In this document: piece by piece, positions 27,751 through 38,315 of the stretch
Numbering within the stretch: position 1 is the stretch's first letter
How the letters are laid out: each line of letters starts with the position of its first letter
NCBI RefSeq assembly: GCF_002240415.1
Contig: NZ_CP020028.1
Location: forward strand, 2,939,501-3,003,500
DNA: 64,000 bases
Source: Paenibacillus kribbensis
GTDB taxonomy: Bacteria; Bacillota; Bacilli; Paenibacillales; Paenibacillaceae
Direction of reading: 5' to 3'
Notes under the pieces: model-generated
Database searches by the model: none
What the model was told of the DNA's origin: nothing
Seen by the model: the letters and a program-made list of their open reading frames with translations, nothing else
Translations under genes and position numbers: made by a program

Positions 27751-29751
27751 TTAATATTTGAAACGACTGATCATCGACTTCAACTCAGTAGCCATTGTGG
27801 ACAGCATCTGAGCAGAAGCCGATATTTCCTCCATGGAAGCCAGCTGCTCCTGCGAGGATGCGGCGACTTCCTCTGATGTAGCAGCATTACCGGTTGCAAT
27901 CGTCGCCAGTTCGTTGGCTGTCGCTGCAATCTCCTGCACACTGGCTGATATCTGTTGTGCAATCCCAGCGACTTCCTCCACCTGAGGTGTTGTCTCTCGA
28001 ATGCCCTCCATCGCGTGTCCCAGCTTGACAATCGTCTCCTTGGAAATCTGCAGCCCATCCTGTACCTCAGTCGTAACCTGGTTCATCGTCTGCACCGTCG
28101 CTTCCGTTTCACGCTGAATTTCGGTAATCAATGTGGCAATCTGTGTAGCAGATGCCTGCGATTGCTCTGCCAGCTTGCGCACCTCATCAGCAACGATCGC
28201 AAAGCCCTTGCCATGATCACCTGCTCTGGCCGCCTCAATGGCTGCATTCAGGGCCAGCAGATTCGTCTGATTGGATATATCACCGATAACCTTCGTAATT
28301 TCGCCGATTTCCTGAGAACGGGCCTGCAAGGTTTGAATCATCCGGTTAGATCGCTCTACCGACTGGTGAATGGAATCCATCTGTTCTCCCGTCTGCTCAA
28401 CGGACTTTCGTCCTTCCTCTGCTTGCAATGAGGATCGTCTGGCCAAATCCGCTACCGAAACTGAGCGTTCCGCGATTTGCGTAACCCCTTGCGCAATTTC
28501 ATCCAGCGACACCGAATTATTTTCCAGGCCTGTAGTCTGCTTTTCCGCTCCGCTGGCAATTTCCTGGACAGCCTGAGACACCTGCTCACTTGCAGCACTG
28601 GTTTGTTCTGCGCTTACCGTTAGCTCGTTCGAGGATCTGGCGACATGATCTGCACTATCCCCTACGTTCTGAATGACAGATCGCAAGTTATCCTGCATAT
28701 TTCTGAAAGCCAGTCCCAATTGTCCGATCTCATCCTCACTCTTCACTTGAATGTCCTGCGTCAGGTCACCCGCGCTCACATTCATCGCTTGTTCCTTCAA
28801 TTTTATAATAGGCTTGATAATCGAACGAATCAGGAAATAGACAATGATTATGCCTACCACAAGACACCCGACAATCGTAAGCAAAGTACTGATCAAAATC
28901 GGCTGTGCTGCTTCATCCACTTCAGATAAATACAGCGTGCCGCCTATCTTCCAGCCTGTCAGCTTGTTAGTCGCAAAATTCATATATTTGGGCTGACCTT
29001 CATACTGATACTCGTATTCACCCGCGTCGCTCTCATACATGCGTGCTTCAGCATCTGCAATTTTGGCGCCTGTTGCCTTCGTCGGATGAACAATGTAAGT
29101 ACGATTGCTGTCCAGCAATATGGCATAACCCTCATGGCCTACTTTAATATCGTTCAAAGTCTCTTTAATTCCGCTAATCTTCAGATCAATGCCAATAACA
29201 CCCAAACCATCTGGCGTGGCCTTGGACACCGTGACTGTCATTTGCTTGGAGGATGCAGAGAGATAGGGCGAGCTGATCACTGTTTTGGCTTGTTCCTTCA
29301 TGGCTTCCTCATACCAAGGTCTAACTCGAGGATCATAGTTATCGGGTAATTCCTTCTGCGGATAGGTAGTAAATTTACCTTCTTTTGAGCCATAATAAAT
29401 GGATTCTGTTTCAGGATGGAGTGTAATATATTGCTTGAGAAATTCCTCCAGCTCTGCTGCCTTTTCCTCCGTCTCTACTCGATTGCCTTTTAGCCTCTCA
29501 GCAAAATATTCTGCGTCGTATACCTTAGGTGAAACAGCACTGTCAATAACATAATTAGTGCGGATAATAGCCTGCTTGGCGCTATATTCAATCTGCTTTC
29601 GAATCTGCTGGCTGGCGCTCATAAACGACAACCCCCCAATAATCAAGGACGGTATGATCAAAAAAGCGATAAAAGCTGCCATCAGCTTCATTTTAAAGTT
29701 ATTGCTGAGCTTCCCTCCCATGAGCCATTTTCTAGAAAACTTCTTCATCAT
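27751..29751 (-). CDS. Methyl-accepting chemotaxis protein (dCache-HAMP-MCP)
   Basis: About 666 residues. ATG 29751 is preferred because GGAG sits 6 nt upstream; ATG 29763 is the longest start. Order: transmembrane helix (about 25-45), extracytoplasmic PDC/dCache sensor (about 50-280, with RPWYEEAMK and YILDS-like elements), second transmembrane helix (about 285-310), HAMP, and a long coiled-coil signalling domain with the conserved hairpin tip ([23 protein letters not shown]) and methylation helices. It controls swimming by modulating CheA. The ligand is unknown; PDC domains of this type often bind amino acids. Confidence 0.94.
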   Translation of the reverse strand: MMKKFSRKWLMGGKLSNNFKMKLMAAFIAFLIIPSLIIGGLSFMSASQQIRKQIEYSAKQAIIRTNYVIDSAVSPKVYDAEYFAERLKGNRVETEEKAAELEEFLKQYITLHPETESIYYGSKEGKFTTYPQKELPDNYDPRVRPWYEEAMKEQAKTVISSPYLSASSKQMTVTVSKATPDGLGVIGIDLKISGIKETLNDIKVGHEGYAILLDSNRTYIVHPTKATGAKIADAEARMYESDAGEYEYQYEGQPKYMNFATNKLTGWKIGGTLYLSEVDEAAQPILISTLLTIVGCLVVGIIIVYFLIRSIIKPIIKLKEQAMNVSAGDLTQDIQVKSEDEIGQLGLAFRNMQDNLRSVIQNVGDSADHVARSSNELTVSAEQTSAASEQVSQAVQEIASGAEKQTTGLENNSVSLDEIAQGVTQIAERSVSVADLARRSSLQAEEGRKSVEQTGEQMDSIHQSVERSNRMIQTLQARSQEIGEITKVIGDISNQTNLLALNAAIEAARAGDHGKGFAIVADEVRKLAEQSQASATQIATLITEIQRETEATVQTMNQVTTEVQDGLQISKETIVKLGHAMEGIRETTPQVEEVAGIAQQISASVQEIAATANELATIATGNAATSEEVAASSQEQLASMEEISASAQMLSTMATELKSMISRFKY

Positions 29752-30145
29752 CAACATCTCCATTTCATTATTAAGAATGCTTGTTTATGGTGAACCACTT
29801 CGTGTTACCAGTGATGTTCACTCGACAAATCCATTTTTCGTTCTTTATCAACTCCCCCTAAAATGCTTGTACACAAAAAGTTATAAACATAGTAGCGAGT
29901 AGGTCTTTGTGCTTAATTTCGAATGCAGCAAGGCTCGTTGGAACCGTTTCCTTAATGTAATATACCTAAAAAATATTAAAAAAAATACGCTATAGATGTT
30001 AAGAAAATGTTAGTTTCAACTCACTATGCCTACCTCTTAACATGAAATAATCCCCTTGAAGGTGGCATACATAAGGTCATTTTTCATAAAATGCCATATG
30101 CTTGCTACCCCAAAGGGGATCAGGTTTGCTTTTATTTCATTCTAT
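29752..30145. other. Intergenic region upstream of the chemoreceptor
   Basis: Nearly 400 bases between two minus-strand genes. The right third holds the terminator hairpin of the YyaL gene (listed separately); the rest should contain the chemoreceptor promoter. No ORF with a ribosome site is seen. Confidence 0.4.
30050..30120 (-). terminator. Candidate terminator of the YyaL-type gene
   Basis: ATCCCCTT (30050-30057) with AAGGGGAT (30113-30120) closes a long stem that continues imperfectly inwards. No strong T run follows on the minus strand. Confidence 0.55.
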
Positions 30146-32212
30146 TCAATCCAGCAAAGCTTTAAGATCGTCAAGAGTCATTACAGGTGCCTGGCAGGCA
30201 AAATGCTCACACACATACACAGCCGGTTTACCGTCGACGAGCGTATAGTCACGGATATAAGGGACTATGTCTGCGATTGCAGACTGTCCTTCATCCTTCA
30301 AAATAGCAACTGTATTCGGCCTGAATCCAGCTTGAATCGCCCGAATGAATTGAAGCATCTGTGGGTCATCACGCTGTCCTACAATCACAATTTCCTTCGT
30401 CGTCCCAGTCGCGTACAACAACGAGCTTAGCAAGGCCGAATATCCTGGCGGATCATAAGAAACCATACCCCCAAAAGCCTTGAACTGCTTTGCTGCATAG
30501 TCCTCCAATCGGGCTTCACCCGTCAACCGTGCCAGCCGCACCAAATTATGGGCCGCGATGCTGTTGCCGGACGGGATCGCACCGTCGTAGATTTCCTTAG
30601 GCTTGGCAATGAGCTGCTCACTATCCTTCCCATAAAAGAACAAACCATGATGCTCCTCATCCCAAAACAGGTCAATCATATTCTGATTGAGCGTCAGCGC
30701 CCGTTGCAGATATTGTACATCAAAGGTCGCCTGATACAACTCAATCAAGCCCCACACATAAAAAGCATAATCATCCAGATATCCGGGATAAGCCGCATCG
30801 CCATCCCGATAACGCGCCAGCAGTCGCCCGTCCGCTCGTCTCAGGTGGCTCCAGAGGAACGACTCTGCCTTCTGTGCCCGTTCCGCATAGGTGACGTCCC
30901 CAAAAGCCTGTCCTGCCTTGGCCAATGCAGCGATCATCAACCCGTTCCACGAGGTCAAGATCTTGTCATCCTTGTGAGGATGAACCCGCTTTTCCCTGGC
31001 CGCAAACAGCTTGTCTCGCAGCTCACGTACCCGATCTTCCAACTCTTGTTTAGTGAGGTCATGCTTCAGCCCGTAGGCTTCCAGATTGATATCAATCAGA
31101 TTTGGAATGTTGTGGCCTTCAAAATTACCATAAGGCGTAATCCCATACAAGTCGTTGAAAAAGGAAGCATCCTCATCCCCCAGTACTGCCCTTACCTCAG
31201 AGTCGTCCCAGACGTAAAATCTCCCCTCTTCTCCTTCGGAATCCGCATCCTCTGCCGAATAGAAGGCCCCTCCTGCATCCGTCATCTCCCTTGCAATATA
31301 TGTAAAAATTTGTTCTGTAATCTGCCGATACAGCTCCTTGCCCGTCACTTGCCAAGCCTCCGTATAAGCAATGGCGAGCAGAGCATTGTCATACAGCATT
31401 TTTTCAAAATGCGGCACCAGCCACTTCTCATCCACTGAATACCGCGAAAACCCCATGCCCACATGGTCGTAAATTCCACCCCGATACATCGCATCCAGCG
31501 TTTTCTCTGCCATTTCCAGTGCCTGCTGATTTCCAGTGTGCTGTGCATATCGCAGCAAAAAGGACAAGATATGCGGAGAAGGAAATTTAGGTGCTTCTCC
31601 AAAGCCACCATATTCCTTGTCAAAGGTGTGGCTGTATTGGTGGAAGGCTTTATTCAAGCTCTGTTCATCCAGTTCACCGCGATACCCTGCAAGCATGTCC
31701 TGCCGCTCATGCTCTGTCAGCACTTGCTCACTTAATTCCATCAGCTCTTCAGGCTGTTCTTTCCAACGGGTTTCCACCTTGTCCAACAACTCCAACAGAC
31801 CGACACGGCCAAACTTTTGCTCCTTGGGCAAATACGTACCCGCAAAAAAAGGCTTCTGATCCGGCGTCATCAGAATCGTCAGCGGCCAGCCTCCATGTCC
31901 GGTCATCGTCTGGCAGATGGACATATAAATATGGTCCACATCCGGACGTTCTTCCCGATCCACCTTAATGGATACGAAGTCCCGGTTTAATATCTCCGCA
32001 ACCTCTTCGTCCTCGAACGACTCTCTTTCCATTACATGACACCAATGACAAGTGGAATAGCCGATGGAGAGGAAAATGGGCTTATTTTCCCGCTTGGCGA
32101 CTTCAAAAGCCTCATCTGACCAAGGAAACCAGTTCACTGGGTTATGAGCATGTTGGAGTAAATAAGGAGATTTCTCATGTACTAATCTATTGGATTTGCT
32201 ATTCGTTGTCAT
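30146..32212 (-). CDS. Thioredoxin-domain protein of the DUF255/YyaL family
   Basis: 688 residues, ATG 32212 with AGAGGTGA upstream. The N-terminal thioredoxin-like domain has CHWC (Cys55, Cys58) in [17 protein letters not shown], the family hallmark, plus [13 protein letters not shown]. The remainder is an (alpha/alpha)6-toroid resembling N-acylglucosamine epimerases ([30 protein letters not shown]). Homologues include B. subtilis YyaL and mammalian SPATA20; the biochemical role is not established. It is monocistronic and cytoplasmic (no signal peptide). Confidence 0.93.
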   Translation of the reverse strand: MTTNSKSNRLVHEKSPYLLQHAHNPVNWFPWSDEAFEVAKRENKPIFLSIGYSTCHWCHVMERESFEDEEVAEILNRDFVSIKVDREERPDVDHIYMSICQTMTGHGGWPLTILMTPDQKPFFAGTYLPKEQKFGRVGLLELLDKVETRWKEQPEELMELSEQVLTEHERQDMLAGYRGELDEQSLNKAFHQYSHTFDKEYGGFGEAPKFPSPHILSFLLRYAQHTGNQQALEMAEKTLDAMYRGGIYDHVGMGFSRYSVDEKWLVPHFEKMLYDNALLAIAYTEAWQVTGKELYRQITEQIFTYIAREMTDAGGAFYSAEDADSEGEEGRFYVWDDSEVRAVLGDEDASFFNDLYGITPYGNFEGHNIPNLIDINLEAYGLKHDLTKQELEDRVRELRDKLFAAREKRVHPHKDDKILTSWNGLMIAALAKAGQAFGDVTYAERAQKAESFLWSHLRRADGRLLARYRDGDAAYPGYLDDYAFYVWGLIELYQATFDVQYLQRALTLNQNMIDLFWDEEHHGLFFYGKDSEQLIAKPKEIYDGAIPSGNSIAAHNLVRLARLTGEARLEDYAAKQFKAFGGMVSYDPPGYSALLSSLLYATGTTKEIVIVGQRDDPQMLQFIRAIQAGFRPNTVAILKDEGQSAIADIVPYIRDYTLVDGKPAVYVCEHFACQAPVMTLDDLKALLD

Positions 32213-32331
32213 GGGACATCACCTCTTTTCGGTTGGATTTTGGGTAAAGATAATATTAGTTTACCCAAATTGGTTGGAGAAGTCGCAGGGGATGGAAATA
32301 ACTTCACAAGAAAAAAATAAAGTCATAATAA

Positions 32332-32364
32332 CATCCGCAACCCTCCTGACGGATGTTGCGGATG
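32332..32364 (-). terminator. Terminator of the GH43 operon
   Basis: CATCCGCAAC (32332-32341) pairs perfectly with GTTGCGGATG (32355-32364). On the minus strand a T-rich stretch follows. Confidence 0.82.
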
Positions 32365-32384
32365 CATTCTTTCCTGTTCTCTTA

Positions 32385-33938
32385 TTACTGCAAGTGTAAA
32401 TAATCAAAATCAACAAAACCACCAGTGGATTTAGTAGCATAATTGAACAAAGCAAAACGATATCCCATAAAGTGCGGTATGGTATATGACATCTGAAGCG
32501 TATTGCCTATAGTCGTCCAATTGGTACCGTCAAGACTGTAGTAGAAATATGCTTTATCTGTTTGATTTGTAAAATCACAGAGAACCTTAAAATATACTCT
32601 GTTCTGGGAAAACGGGACACTTGCCACTTCAGTCATGGCTCCCGAACCGGCATTCACCATAACAATCGATTTGGAAGTCCCGGACATCTTTACGCCTACG
32701 AACCCATATTTAGCTTGAAATGCTGCAAGACCGGAATAATCCCCGTCCTTCATACCGCTTGTTTCCATTGCAATGATTCCTGTACTTTTCGGTCCAAATG
32801 TCCTTTGCGTAAGCGTATTTCTGGCGTCTAGAATACTTGTGCTCACTTTTCCAGTAGTCATTCTCATAAATCCAGGACGCTGTGTAAGGGACCAGTTCGT
32901 ATTGTCAGGGTTATGGTTCCACTGCCACACCTTTGCAAGAGTCGCACTAGATGAAAACTCATCGGATGCATAGACTTTCTTAACCGGATAACCTCCAACA
33001 GGGACATTCATTGTAAGGGGAGCCTTGCCGTTAACGCCAAATACCGGCCAATTATTTGACCATGTAACCGGAACAAGATACGGCATACGTCCAATTGCTC
33101 CGCTGTCTTTGAACAGCATGGCATACCAGGAGCCAGAGGCAGTATCAACAATTCCTCCTTGTGCAATGCCTGAATCGCTCAATGCAACCCGACCTGTGTA
33201 GGGTCCGATCAAGCTGCTTGCACGGTAGGTTAGTTGGGTGCGGCTGCTTCCCGATGGCCAGCATATGAGGAATACATAGTACATTCCGTTGATCTTTTGG
33301 ATGTGAGCTCCTTCGGCCTTGACGATGAAGCTGGAACCGGCAATATTACTTGCATTGGGAATAATCACCTGATTAAGTCCCCCTGATTTGATTGCTTTTG
33401 CATCTGCAGTGAGCTCGATCATGCTGATATTATCACTGCCATAGACCAAGAATACACGTCCATTATCAAACAGCAACGAGGCGTCATGATAATAGCTGTT
33501 AAGCACAGATGATGTCCATGGTCCGGTTTCTATATTACTGGTTTGATAAATATATGTTTTGCCGGTAGAATTGGAGCCAAAAGACACATAATAGATACCG
33601 TTATAATATCTAAGACTGCTTGCCCACGAGCCCTTTCCATATTCGTTTTTCCCGTTGTTAAGATTTTGTGCATCATCGTTGGCATACGTATCGTAAACAT
33701 AATTTACGATTTCCCAATTTACGAGATCATAAGATTTCATGATCGGAACTCCGGGGTTCATGTGCATAGTCGTACTAGTCATATAAAATGCATTACCCAC
33801 CCTGATCACATCGTTGTCTGGAGTATCAGCATATATAAACGGATTGTTAAAAGTAGTAGCCGCAAATACAGAAGTGCTCGACATCATACTCATGAACAGT
33901 AGTAAAATCACCAAAAATATGCCTATTCTCTTATACAA
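32385..33938 (-). CDS. Secreted GH43 glycoside hydrolase with C-terminal beta-sandwich
   Basis: About 517 residues. TTG 33938 is preferred because GGGAGG lies 7 nt upstream. Signal peptide ending SVFAATT. The five-bladed GH43 propeller spans about 35-310, beginning NPFIYADTPDND (candidate base aspartate) with VKAEGAHIQK as the candidate acid region. The C-terminal domain (about 325-515) resembles the concanavalin-type module found in GH43 xylosidases (DEFSSSATLAKVWQWNHNPD). A beta-xylosidase or arabinofuranosidase activity is likely; which one cannot be said. Second gene of an operon with xynD, 43 bases apart. Confidence 0.9.
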   Translation of the reverse strand: MYKRIGIFLVILLLFMSMMSSTSVFAATTFNNPFIYADTPDNDVIRVGNAFYMTSTTMHMNPGVPIMKSYDLVNWEIVNYVYDTYANDDAQNLNNGKNEYGKGSWASSLRYYNGIYYVSFGSNSTGKTYIYQTSNIETGPWTSSVLNSYYHDASLLFDNGRVFLVYGSDNISMIELTADAKAIKSGGLNQVIIPNASNIAGSSFIVKAEGAHIQKINGMYYVFLICWPSGSSRTQLTYRASSLIGPYTGRVALSDSGIAQGGIVDTASGSWYAMLFKDSGAIGRMPYLVPVTWSNNWPVFGVNGKAPLTMNVPVGGYPVKKVYASDEFSSSATLAKVWQWNHNPDNTNWSLTQRPGFMRMTTGKVSTSILDARNTLTQRTFGPKSTGIIAMETSGMKDGDYSGLAAFQAKYGFVGVKMSGTSKSIVMVNAGSGAMTEVASVPFSQNRVYFKVLCDFTNQTDKAYFYYSLDGTNWTTIGNTLQMSYTIPHFMGYRFALFNYATKSTGGFVDFDYLHLQ

Positions 33939-33981
33939 GTGAACGCCTCCCAATCTTTCATAGGTTCTTCTTCATAAACCG

Positions 33982-35880
33982 TTAATTAATTTCTAAATAA
34001 TCCACGTATGCATCCCAAGTCCCGTTATCAGTAGTTACGATCAGTTTAACTTCTTGATTTCCGGTTGGATGGTTGATATTGGACAAGGTTTGGACCGTCG
34101 GCGTAGTTCCGGTAAAATAAAAGGAACCGACTGTGGTTCCTCCTATTTGCAAGTCAACTCTGGCGGTACCGGAGTTATTCGAAGCCCCCCGGACCGAAAT
34201 ACTATGGGTGGAGTTGGCAAAATACTGAGTGTACGCAGAGTAATCATTATTAGCATATAAAGCGACCCCGTTGAAAGGAGAACTGATCTTTCCAGCGTAA
34301 GTACCGCCAAGGGTCATATTCTCGGCTTCAACCCTGGTTGCTCCAGCAGTATTGGGTGTAAACTGCCAGTAATCAATATTAAATAAGTTTTTAGTCCCTG
34401 TTCCGGTAAACACTAAGAAAACCTTGTGAACACCGGTAGCATTGCTAACTGTGGTTTCTACTTCCTTCCAGGTTTGTGTTCCTCCAGTAGAACTGACATC
34501 AAGAGTTCCAACAAGAGCACCCGTTGCACTATCAAGACGTATTTCTATTTTGCCGCCTACATTTGATGCTACATTTGCTTTAAACGTCTTCGCTCCGCCA
34601 GAGCCAAAGTCAGCGTTTCCTACAGCAATCCAGTCTCCATTGTGTATATTGGTCACATCAAGATTATTTGTTGGACCGCCAGTTGCTTGACTTACCTCCG
34701 TTGTAATACCTGCATTCCATCCGATCGTTTCAGCCTCAGTCCTATTGTATGGATTAAGGTTGGCTAACTGAGATATGCCTGCCATATTTCCCTGAACCTC
34801 TTGTATTGTGCCGTCAGCATTATGCACAAGCTTATTGATATGCGGGGAACGATATCCTTTTCCAGCCCCCAATACAGCTTTGCTGACCGTTTGGGCATGG
34901 TACACGACATACCATTGGTTGTTAAAGTTAAACACAGCATGATGGTTATTTCCGCCAACTCCAAAAAAAGTAGATGGATTTTTCAGGAAATGCCCTTTAT
35001 AAGTAAAGGGCCCCATTGGACTGTTGCTCACCATGTAGCCGATTTCACCTGCCGGATAACTTGACGGGTGCGTTCCGGAAAAATTGATACAATAAGAATA
35101 ATAATATTTGCCGTTATACTTATGAATTCCGGAGTCTTCAAACATGTAAGGAGCATCAATGGTTACTGCACTTCCAACAATGCTAGTCATATCAGTGCCC
35201 AATTTTAGAACTCTGGCTGTTTTAGGATTTGCAATTGACGCTGGATCCGAGGTATTGGGTATACCTCCACCAACATACAGATATCCTGTTCCATCATCAT
35301 CCACCAATGCTGCCGGGTCAAAAAGCCATGTAACTCCGGACATTCCAGCTGTACTTTGTGTAACAAGAGCTTTTCCGAGTGGGTCTTTCCACGGTCCTAT
35401 CGGAGTGTCTGCAGTTAGCACACCAATACCTGAGGCACCATTTGCGAAATAAAGGAAGAATTTATCCTTACCGTTTATATTTTTATGTGCAACCGACGGA
35501 GCCCATGAGAGTGATGCCCATTTTGCAATGCCAGTTCCATTATTTGCATTATTGTATCCTGCGACCGGAATTGCACCGTGGTCTGTCCAGTTCACCATAT
35601 CAGCAGAAGATATGACGTTTATTTTATTAAGTGCACTAAAATCATTATCTTTAACCGTTCCGTCACTATTATAGACATACGCATCGCTTGACATATAGAT
35701 ATAAACCCTTCCATTGTAGACTAGCGCATAGGGATCGGCCCCCAATTTATGGTCTATCAGAGGATTTGAATTCCCTGGAAGTTTTGCAATTGCATTGTTA
35801 GCAGCATGAACAGACATCATTGGTAAACAGCTCAGCAATAATGTAACAGCTAATATAAACACCGAAAGCTTTTTAATCAT
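33982..35880 (-). CDS. xynD: Arabinoxylan arabinofuranohydrolase, GH43-CBM6-CBM36
   Basis: 632 residues, ATG 35880 with TGGAGGTAA upstream. Signal peptide ending SVHAANN. The GH43 propeller (about 35-370) has the base in GADPYALVY (Asp49), the pKa-modulating Asp in FDPAALVDDDG and the acid Glu in MFEDSGIHKY. A CBM6-like module follows (about 375-505). The last 120 residues match the calcium-dependent xylan-binding CBM36 first described from P. polymyxa Xyn43A. Length and plan agree with P. polymyxa XynD (AXH-m2,3), which removes arabinose side chains from arabinoxylan outside the cell. First gene of its operon; the cre site upstream implies CcpA repression by glucose. Confidence 0.94.
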   Translation of the reverse strand: MIKKLSVFILAVTLLLSCLPMMSVHAANNAIAKLPGNSNPLIDHKLGADPYALVYNGRVYIYMSSDAYVYNSDGTVKDNDFSALNKINVISSADMVNWTDHGAIPVAGYNNANNGTGIAKWASLSWAPSVAHKNINGKDKFFLYFANGASGIGVLTADTPIGPWKDPLGKALVTQSTAGMSGVTWLFDPAALVDDDGTGYLYVGGGIPNTSDPASIANPKTARVLKLGTDMTSIVGSAVTIDAPYMFEDSGIHKYNGKYYYSYCINFSGTHPSSYPAGEIGYMVSNSPMGPFTYKGHFLKNPSTFFGVGGNNHHAVFNFNNQWYVVYHAQTVSKAVLGAGKGYRSPHINKLVHNADGTIQEVQGNMAGISQLANLNPYNRTEAETIGWNAGITTEVSQATGGPTNNLDVTNIHNGDWIAVGNADFGSGGAKTFKANVASNVGGKIEIRLDSATGALVGTLDVSSTGGTQTWKEVETTVSNATGVHKVFLVFTGTGTKNLFNIDYWQFTPNTAGATRVEAENMTLGGTYAGKISSPFNGVALYANNDYSAYTQYFANSTHSISVRGASNNSGTARVDLQIGGTTVGSFYFTGTTPTVQTLSNINHPTGNQEVKLIVTTDNGTWDAYVDYLEIN

Positions 35881-35958
35881 AAACGTATTACCTCCATTTT
35901 TTATTTATCAGTCTATTTAAAGCTACATTTTCAGAAGACGCTATAGTCCACTGGAAAG

Positions 35959-35972
35959 CGAAAACGCTTTCA
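35959..35972 (-). promoter_or_regulatory. Catabolite-responsive element (cre) upstream of xynD
   Basis: Read on the minus strand the site is TGAAAGCGTTTTCG, 13 of 14 to the Bacillus cre form TGAAARCGTTTWCA. It lies about 80 bases before the xynD start codon, a normal place for CcpA repression. Confidence 0.78.
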
Positions 35973-36398
35973 ATATTTCGAAAATCCTTTGCATACCCAT
36001 AGCATAAAAGAATGATTCTGAGTCAACAAGAAGAAAAAAGCTTTTTTTGAGTTCATTTTGTGGTTTCCAGGATATCTTTAATACTATCAAGTCGGGGAAT
36101 AATCAGAGGAACAATTCTTTGTATAATTTTTTTCCTTCACCCTCTTCCTGCGTCATCTGCACAATTTTGTTGAGCTTTTCCCTGCCCGCTAGCTCCATTT
36201 AATCCAGTGGTACTTCCATGTGCTGCTAAAGCTAGCGCCTCAATTAAATGTGTTGTTTATATTTTTTTGCTTGATCTAAAACCTATTTAAAGCGACTATG
36301 CAAAAATCCACTCCTTTTAAGGTAAGGAATGGGCCTGTAAAATATTGATCTATCTGAAACTCTATTTCCCCCAACTAGTACCTCAATGCTTTTCAAAA

Positions 36399-36426
36399 CC
36401 AAAAAAAGCGGCCCTACATGGGCCAC
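36399..36426 (-). terminator. Terminator of the Rrf2 gene
   Basis: GCGGCCC (36408-36414) with GGGCCAC (36420-36426), one G-T pair, followed on the minus strand by seven or more T residues. Confidence 0.85.
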
Positions 36427-36493
36427 TTCTATAGTCCACTTGAAATATATAAAAGATTCTTTATATCTATAGTCAATCTGAAATAAATATGGC

Positions 36494-36898
36494 TCACAGA
36501 ACCAATTTTATTTCTTTAGCAAGTTCAGACAGCTTTTGGTTTCTAAGATGCTCATCCATTTTGCTCTCCGCTGAAACCATTACTTTTTGAATCAAGCATT
36601 CTGCTTCATGGTTCATAGAACAATCGAACAAAGAAGTTGTGCCTTCAATCGCATGAATGACATCTAGAAACGAAATATCCTCCCAGTTCCGCTTCAATCT
36701 ATAACCTCCATTGGCACCTGAAGTGGATTCAATCATTCCCGCCTTGACCAGCTTGGTCAGTATTTTAGACAAGTAAGTAGGTGAAACCCCTTGCCGATCC
36801 GCTAACTGTTGTACACCAACAGGCTTATTATTAGGAGTTAATACTACTAAAAAGAGCATGGTGTGAAGGGCATAGTTCGTCGCTTTAGAATACTTCAT
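36494..36898 (-). CDS. Rrf2 family transcriptional regulator
   Basis: 134 residues, ATG 36898 with GAGGTGA about 11 nt upstream. Winged-helix DNA-binding domain with the Rrf2 signature (KATNYALHTMLFL, then VSPTYLSKILTKLVKAGMIESTSGANGGYRL). The C-terminal half has only two cysteines (DCSMNHEAEC), so the three-Cys iron-sulfur site of IscR/NsrR is not complete. YwnA-like Rrf2 proteins sensing small molecules are the closer type. Its target is not evident; the next gene upstream is on the other strand 357 bases away. Confidence 0.9.
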   Translation of the reverse strand: MKYSKATNYALHTMLFLVVLTPNNKPVGVQQLADRQGVSPTYLSKILTKLVKAGMIESTSGANGGYRLKRNWEDISFLDVIHAIEGTTSLFDCSMNHEAECLIQKVMVSAESKMDEHLRNQKLSELAKEIKLVL

Positions 36899-37255
36899 GT
36901 TCGGTGGTTCACCTCAATTCAGGATTTAATCTATATATAATATCTTTTATAATGCAGTATCGTCAACTTTCGAATGCTCCGACAGACACAAGGAAAAGAC
37001 AAAGTCAATCCCTGAAATAAGCAAGGCACCTCCTATTGAACTGCTTAACATGTGTAGGGTAATTGTCATAGGCGAAGCATGCCATATGTTGAATTTTAGC
37101 AAGGGTTCGGACAGCTTTAATTGGCGCTTGATAAATAAAAATACAATACATATTCATATAAGTCCCAAAACCATAGTTGAGAATTTTGGGCTCACCAAAA
37201 AACAATATGGGCATATGCTAGTGTATTCTTACTAGAAAAAAAGGAGGAAAAATAA
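36899..37255. other. Divergent intergenic region
   Basis: 357 AT-rich bases between the Rrf2 gene and a small plus-strand gene. Short overlapping ORFs on both strands lack ribosome sites. No RNA or operator is recognised with confidence. Confidence 0.4.
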
Positions 37256-37504
37256 TTGGCATATAGTTATTATCCGCAATCGACTCATATGTGTAGCCAT
37301 TATCCGAAATCGTCTGATATGCACAATTTAAAACATGAAACATTAGCAGTAGTGGAGCCTTGGGTAAAAAATGGTTTGTGGGAAGCACAGACCATTTCTA
37401 CGGAGCATGCTTTAAGAGAGGCGGCAGCAGTTTCCTACCTCATAGGAAGAGGATATCAACCGCAACATGCTCATCAAATTGTGGAATCGTGGTGGCATCA
37501 TTAA
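37256..37504 (+). CDS. Small His/Tyr-rich hypothetical protein
   Basis: 82 residues, TTG 37256 with a strong AAGGAGG at 9 nt and its own terminator, so very probably expressed. The N-terminus carries repeated YYPQST.M / HYPKSSDMH elements rich in His, Tyr and Ser. The remainder is a predicted helical hairpin (VEPWVKNGLWEA, then ALREAAAVSYLIGRGYQPQHAHQIVESWW). I do not recognise a family. No signal peptide or membrane segment. The His/Tyr-rich head could bind metal or belong to a spore coat protein; both are guesses. Confidence 0.75.
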   Translation: MAYSYYPQSTHMCSHYPKSSDMHNLKHETLAVVEPWVKNGLWEAQTISTEHALREAAAVSYLIGRGYQPQHAHQIVESWWHH

Positions 37505-37560
37505 TAAAATAGGAATGTACAAATGGATCACCTATGCGGTCCATTTTAACTTTAAAATAA

Positions 37561-37601
37561 AAGCGATCATGCATACTAAGCATGGTCGCTTTGTTTTTTT
37601 C
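37561..37601 (+). terminator. Terminator of the small His/Tyr-rich gene
   Basis: AAAGCGATCATGC (37561-37573) pairs with GCATGGTCGCTTT (37581-37593, one G-T pair), followed by seven T residues. A perfect 15-bp tandem duplication (37597-37611 and 37612-37626) starts inside the T run. Confidence 0.92.
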
Positions 37602-37673
37602 GACAATCGCTTTTTCGACAATCGCTAAAAGATGTCCGTGTTTACTATGAATTTCTCCTTTCCAACTCTACAC

Positions 37674-38315
37674 TTACTTAAAGAAAGAATTGCAAGCAAT
37701 CAAAATAATGATAACTCCGCTTAAGACCGTGCTGAACTGACCTAATGTGAAGGAACCGATGCGAATCGCCGACATTTTTTGTCCCAGGATCATACCTAGC
37801 CAGACCGTGATATAACTGCCGATTGCCGCAGTCAGAGAGATCGCAAGTGGTGACATTCCCATCAGGCCTGCACCGATCCCATTCGTAACGGCATTAGCGG
37901 CAAGTGCAACCCCCAGCACCACTGCCTCAAGGTAACCTATAGAGCCTGATTTGTCTTTATCCACGGTTTCGGGGTTTTGCAGAATTCCTTCGAGTGATCC
38001 GCCCGACGCAGCCTCCTCTTCACCGTCCTGGCTGGATTCCTGCTTCTTACGCGGTACTGCCAGCAGAATGATGCGGGCACCGACAATGAACAGCAATAAC
38101 GCTCCAATCAGGACGGGTAATACGCCCGGAAGAATCTTCGCCAGCCACTGACCGGATATGATCCCTATCATGCTAAGAATAAAACAGATAACCGCAATGA
38201 TTAAATTTGATAAATAGTTAATACGAATACCCCGAATCCCATAAGATATTCCAACACCCAAATTATCCAGACTGGATGATATGGCAAAGCCAAAAATTAC
38301 AAGCCAAGCAGCCAT
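37674..38315 (-). CDS. ytaF: Sporulation membrane protein YtaF (MntP-like fold)
   Basis: 213 residues, ATG 38315 with AAGGAGTGA. Six hydrophobic segments in two triplets joined by an acidic cytoplasmic loop (about 95-125). Both halves carry the family motif with acidic or Asn residues in the membrane (SSSLDNLGVGISYG and LAANAVTNGIGAGL), as in MntP/DUF204 exporters. YtaF homologues are annotated as sporulation membrane proteins; cation transport is inferred from the fold. Divergent from the XRE/DUF1232 gene with 135 bases between. Confidence 0.88.
   Translation of the reverse strand: MAAWLVIFGFAISSSLDNLGVGISYGIRGIRINYLSNLIIAVICFILSMIGIISGQWLAKILPGVLPVLIGALLLFIVGARIILLAVPRKKQESSQDGEEEAASGGSLEGILQNPETVDKDKSGSIGYLEAVVLGVALAANAVTNGIGAGLMGMSPLAISLTAAIGSYITVWLGMILGQKMSAIRIGSFTLGQFSTVLSGVIIILIACNSFFK

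Larger units (their letters stand above)
35881..36493. other. Intergenic region between xynD and the Rrf2 gene
   Basis: About 610 AT-rich bases. The left end holds the xynD control region with its cre site; the right end holds the Rrf2 terminator. The sequence TATAGTCCACT occurs twice (35943 and 36431 regions). Nothing else is recognised. Confidence 0.5.

Noticed and set aside
32385..35880. The two adjacent GH43 genes as a recent tandem duplication
   Set aside because: The catalytic domains differ greatly in sequence, and the C-terminal modules are unrelated.
37050..37235. Short plus-strand ORF upstream of the His/Tyr-rich gene
   Set aside because: No ribosome site; it overlaps a minus-strand frame of similar length in AT-rich sequence.
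37597..37626. Exact 15-bp tandem duplication after a terminator
   Set aside because: A single short slippage-type duplication in non-coding sequence; no evidence of function and too few copies for a repeat array.
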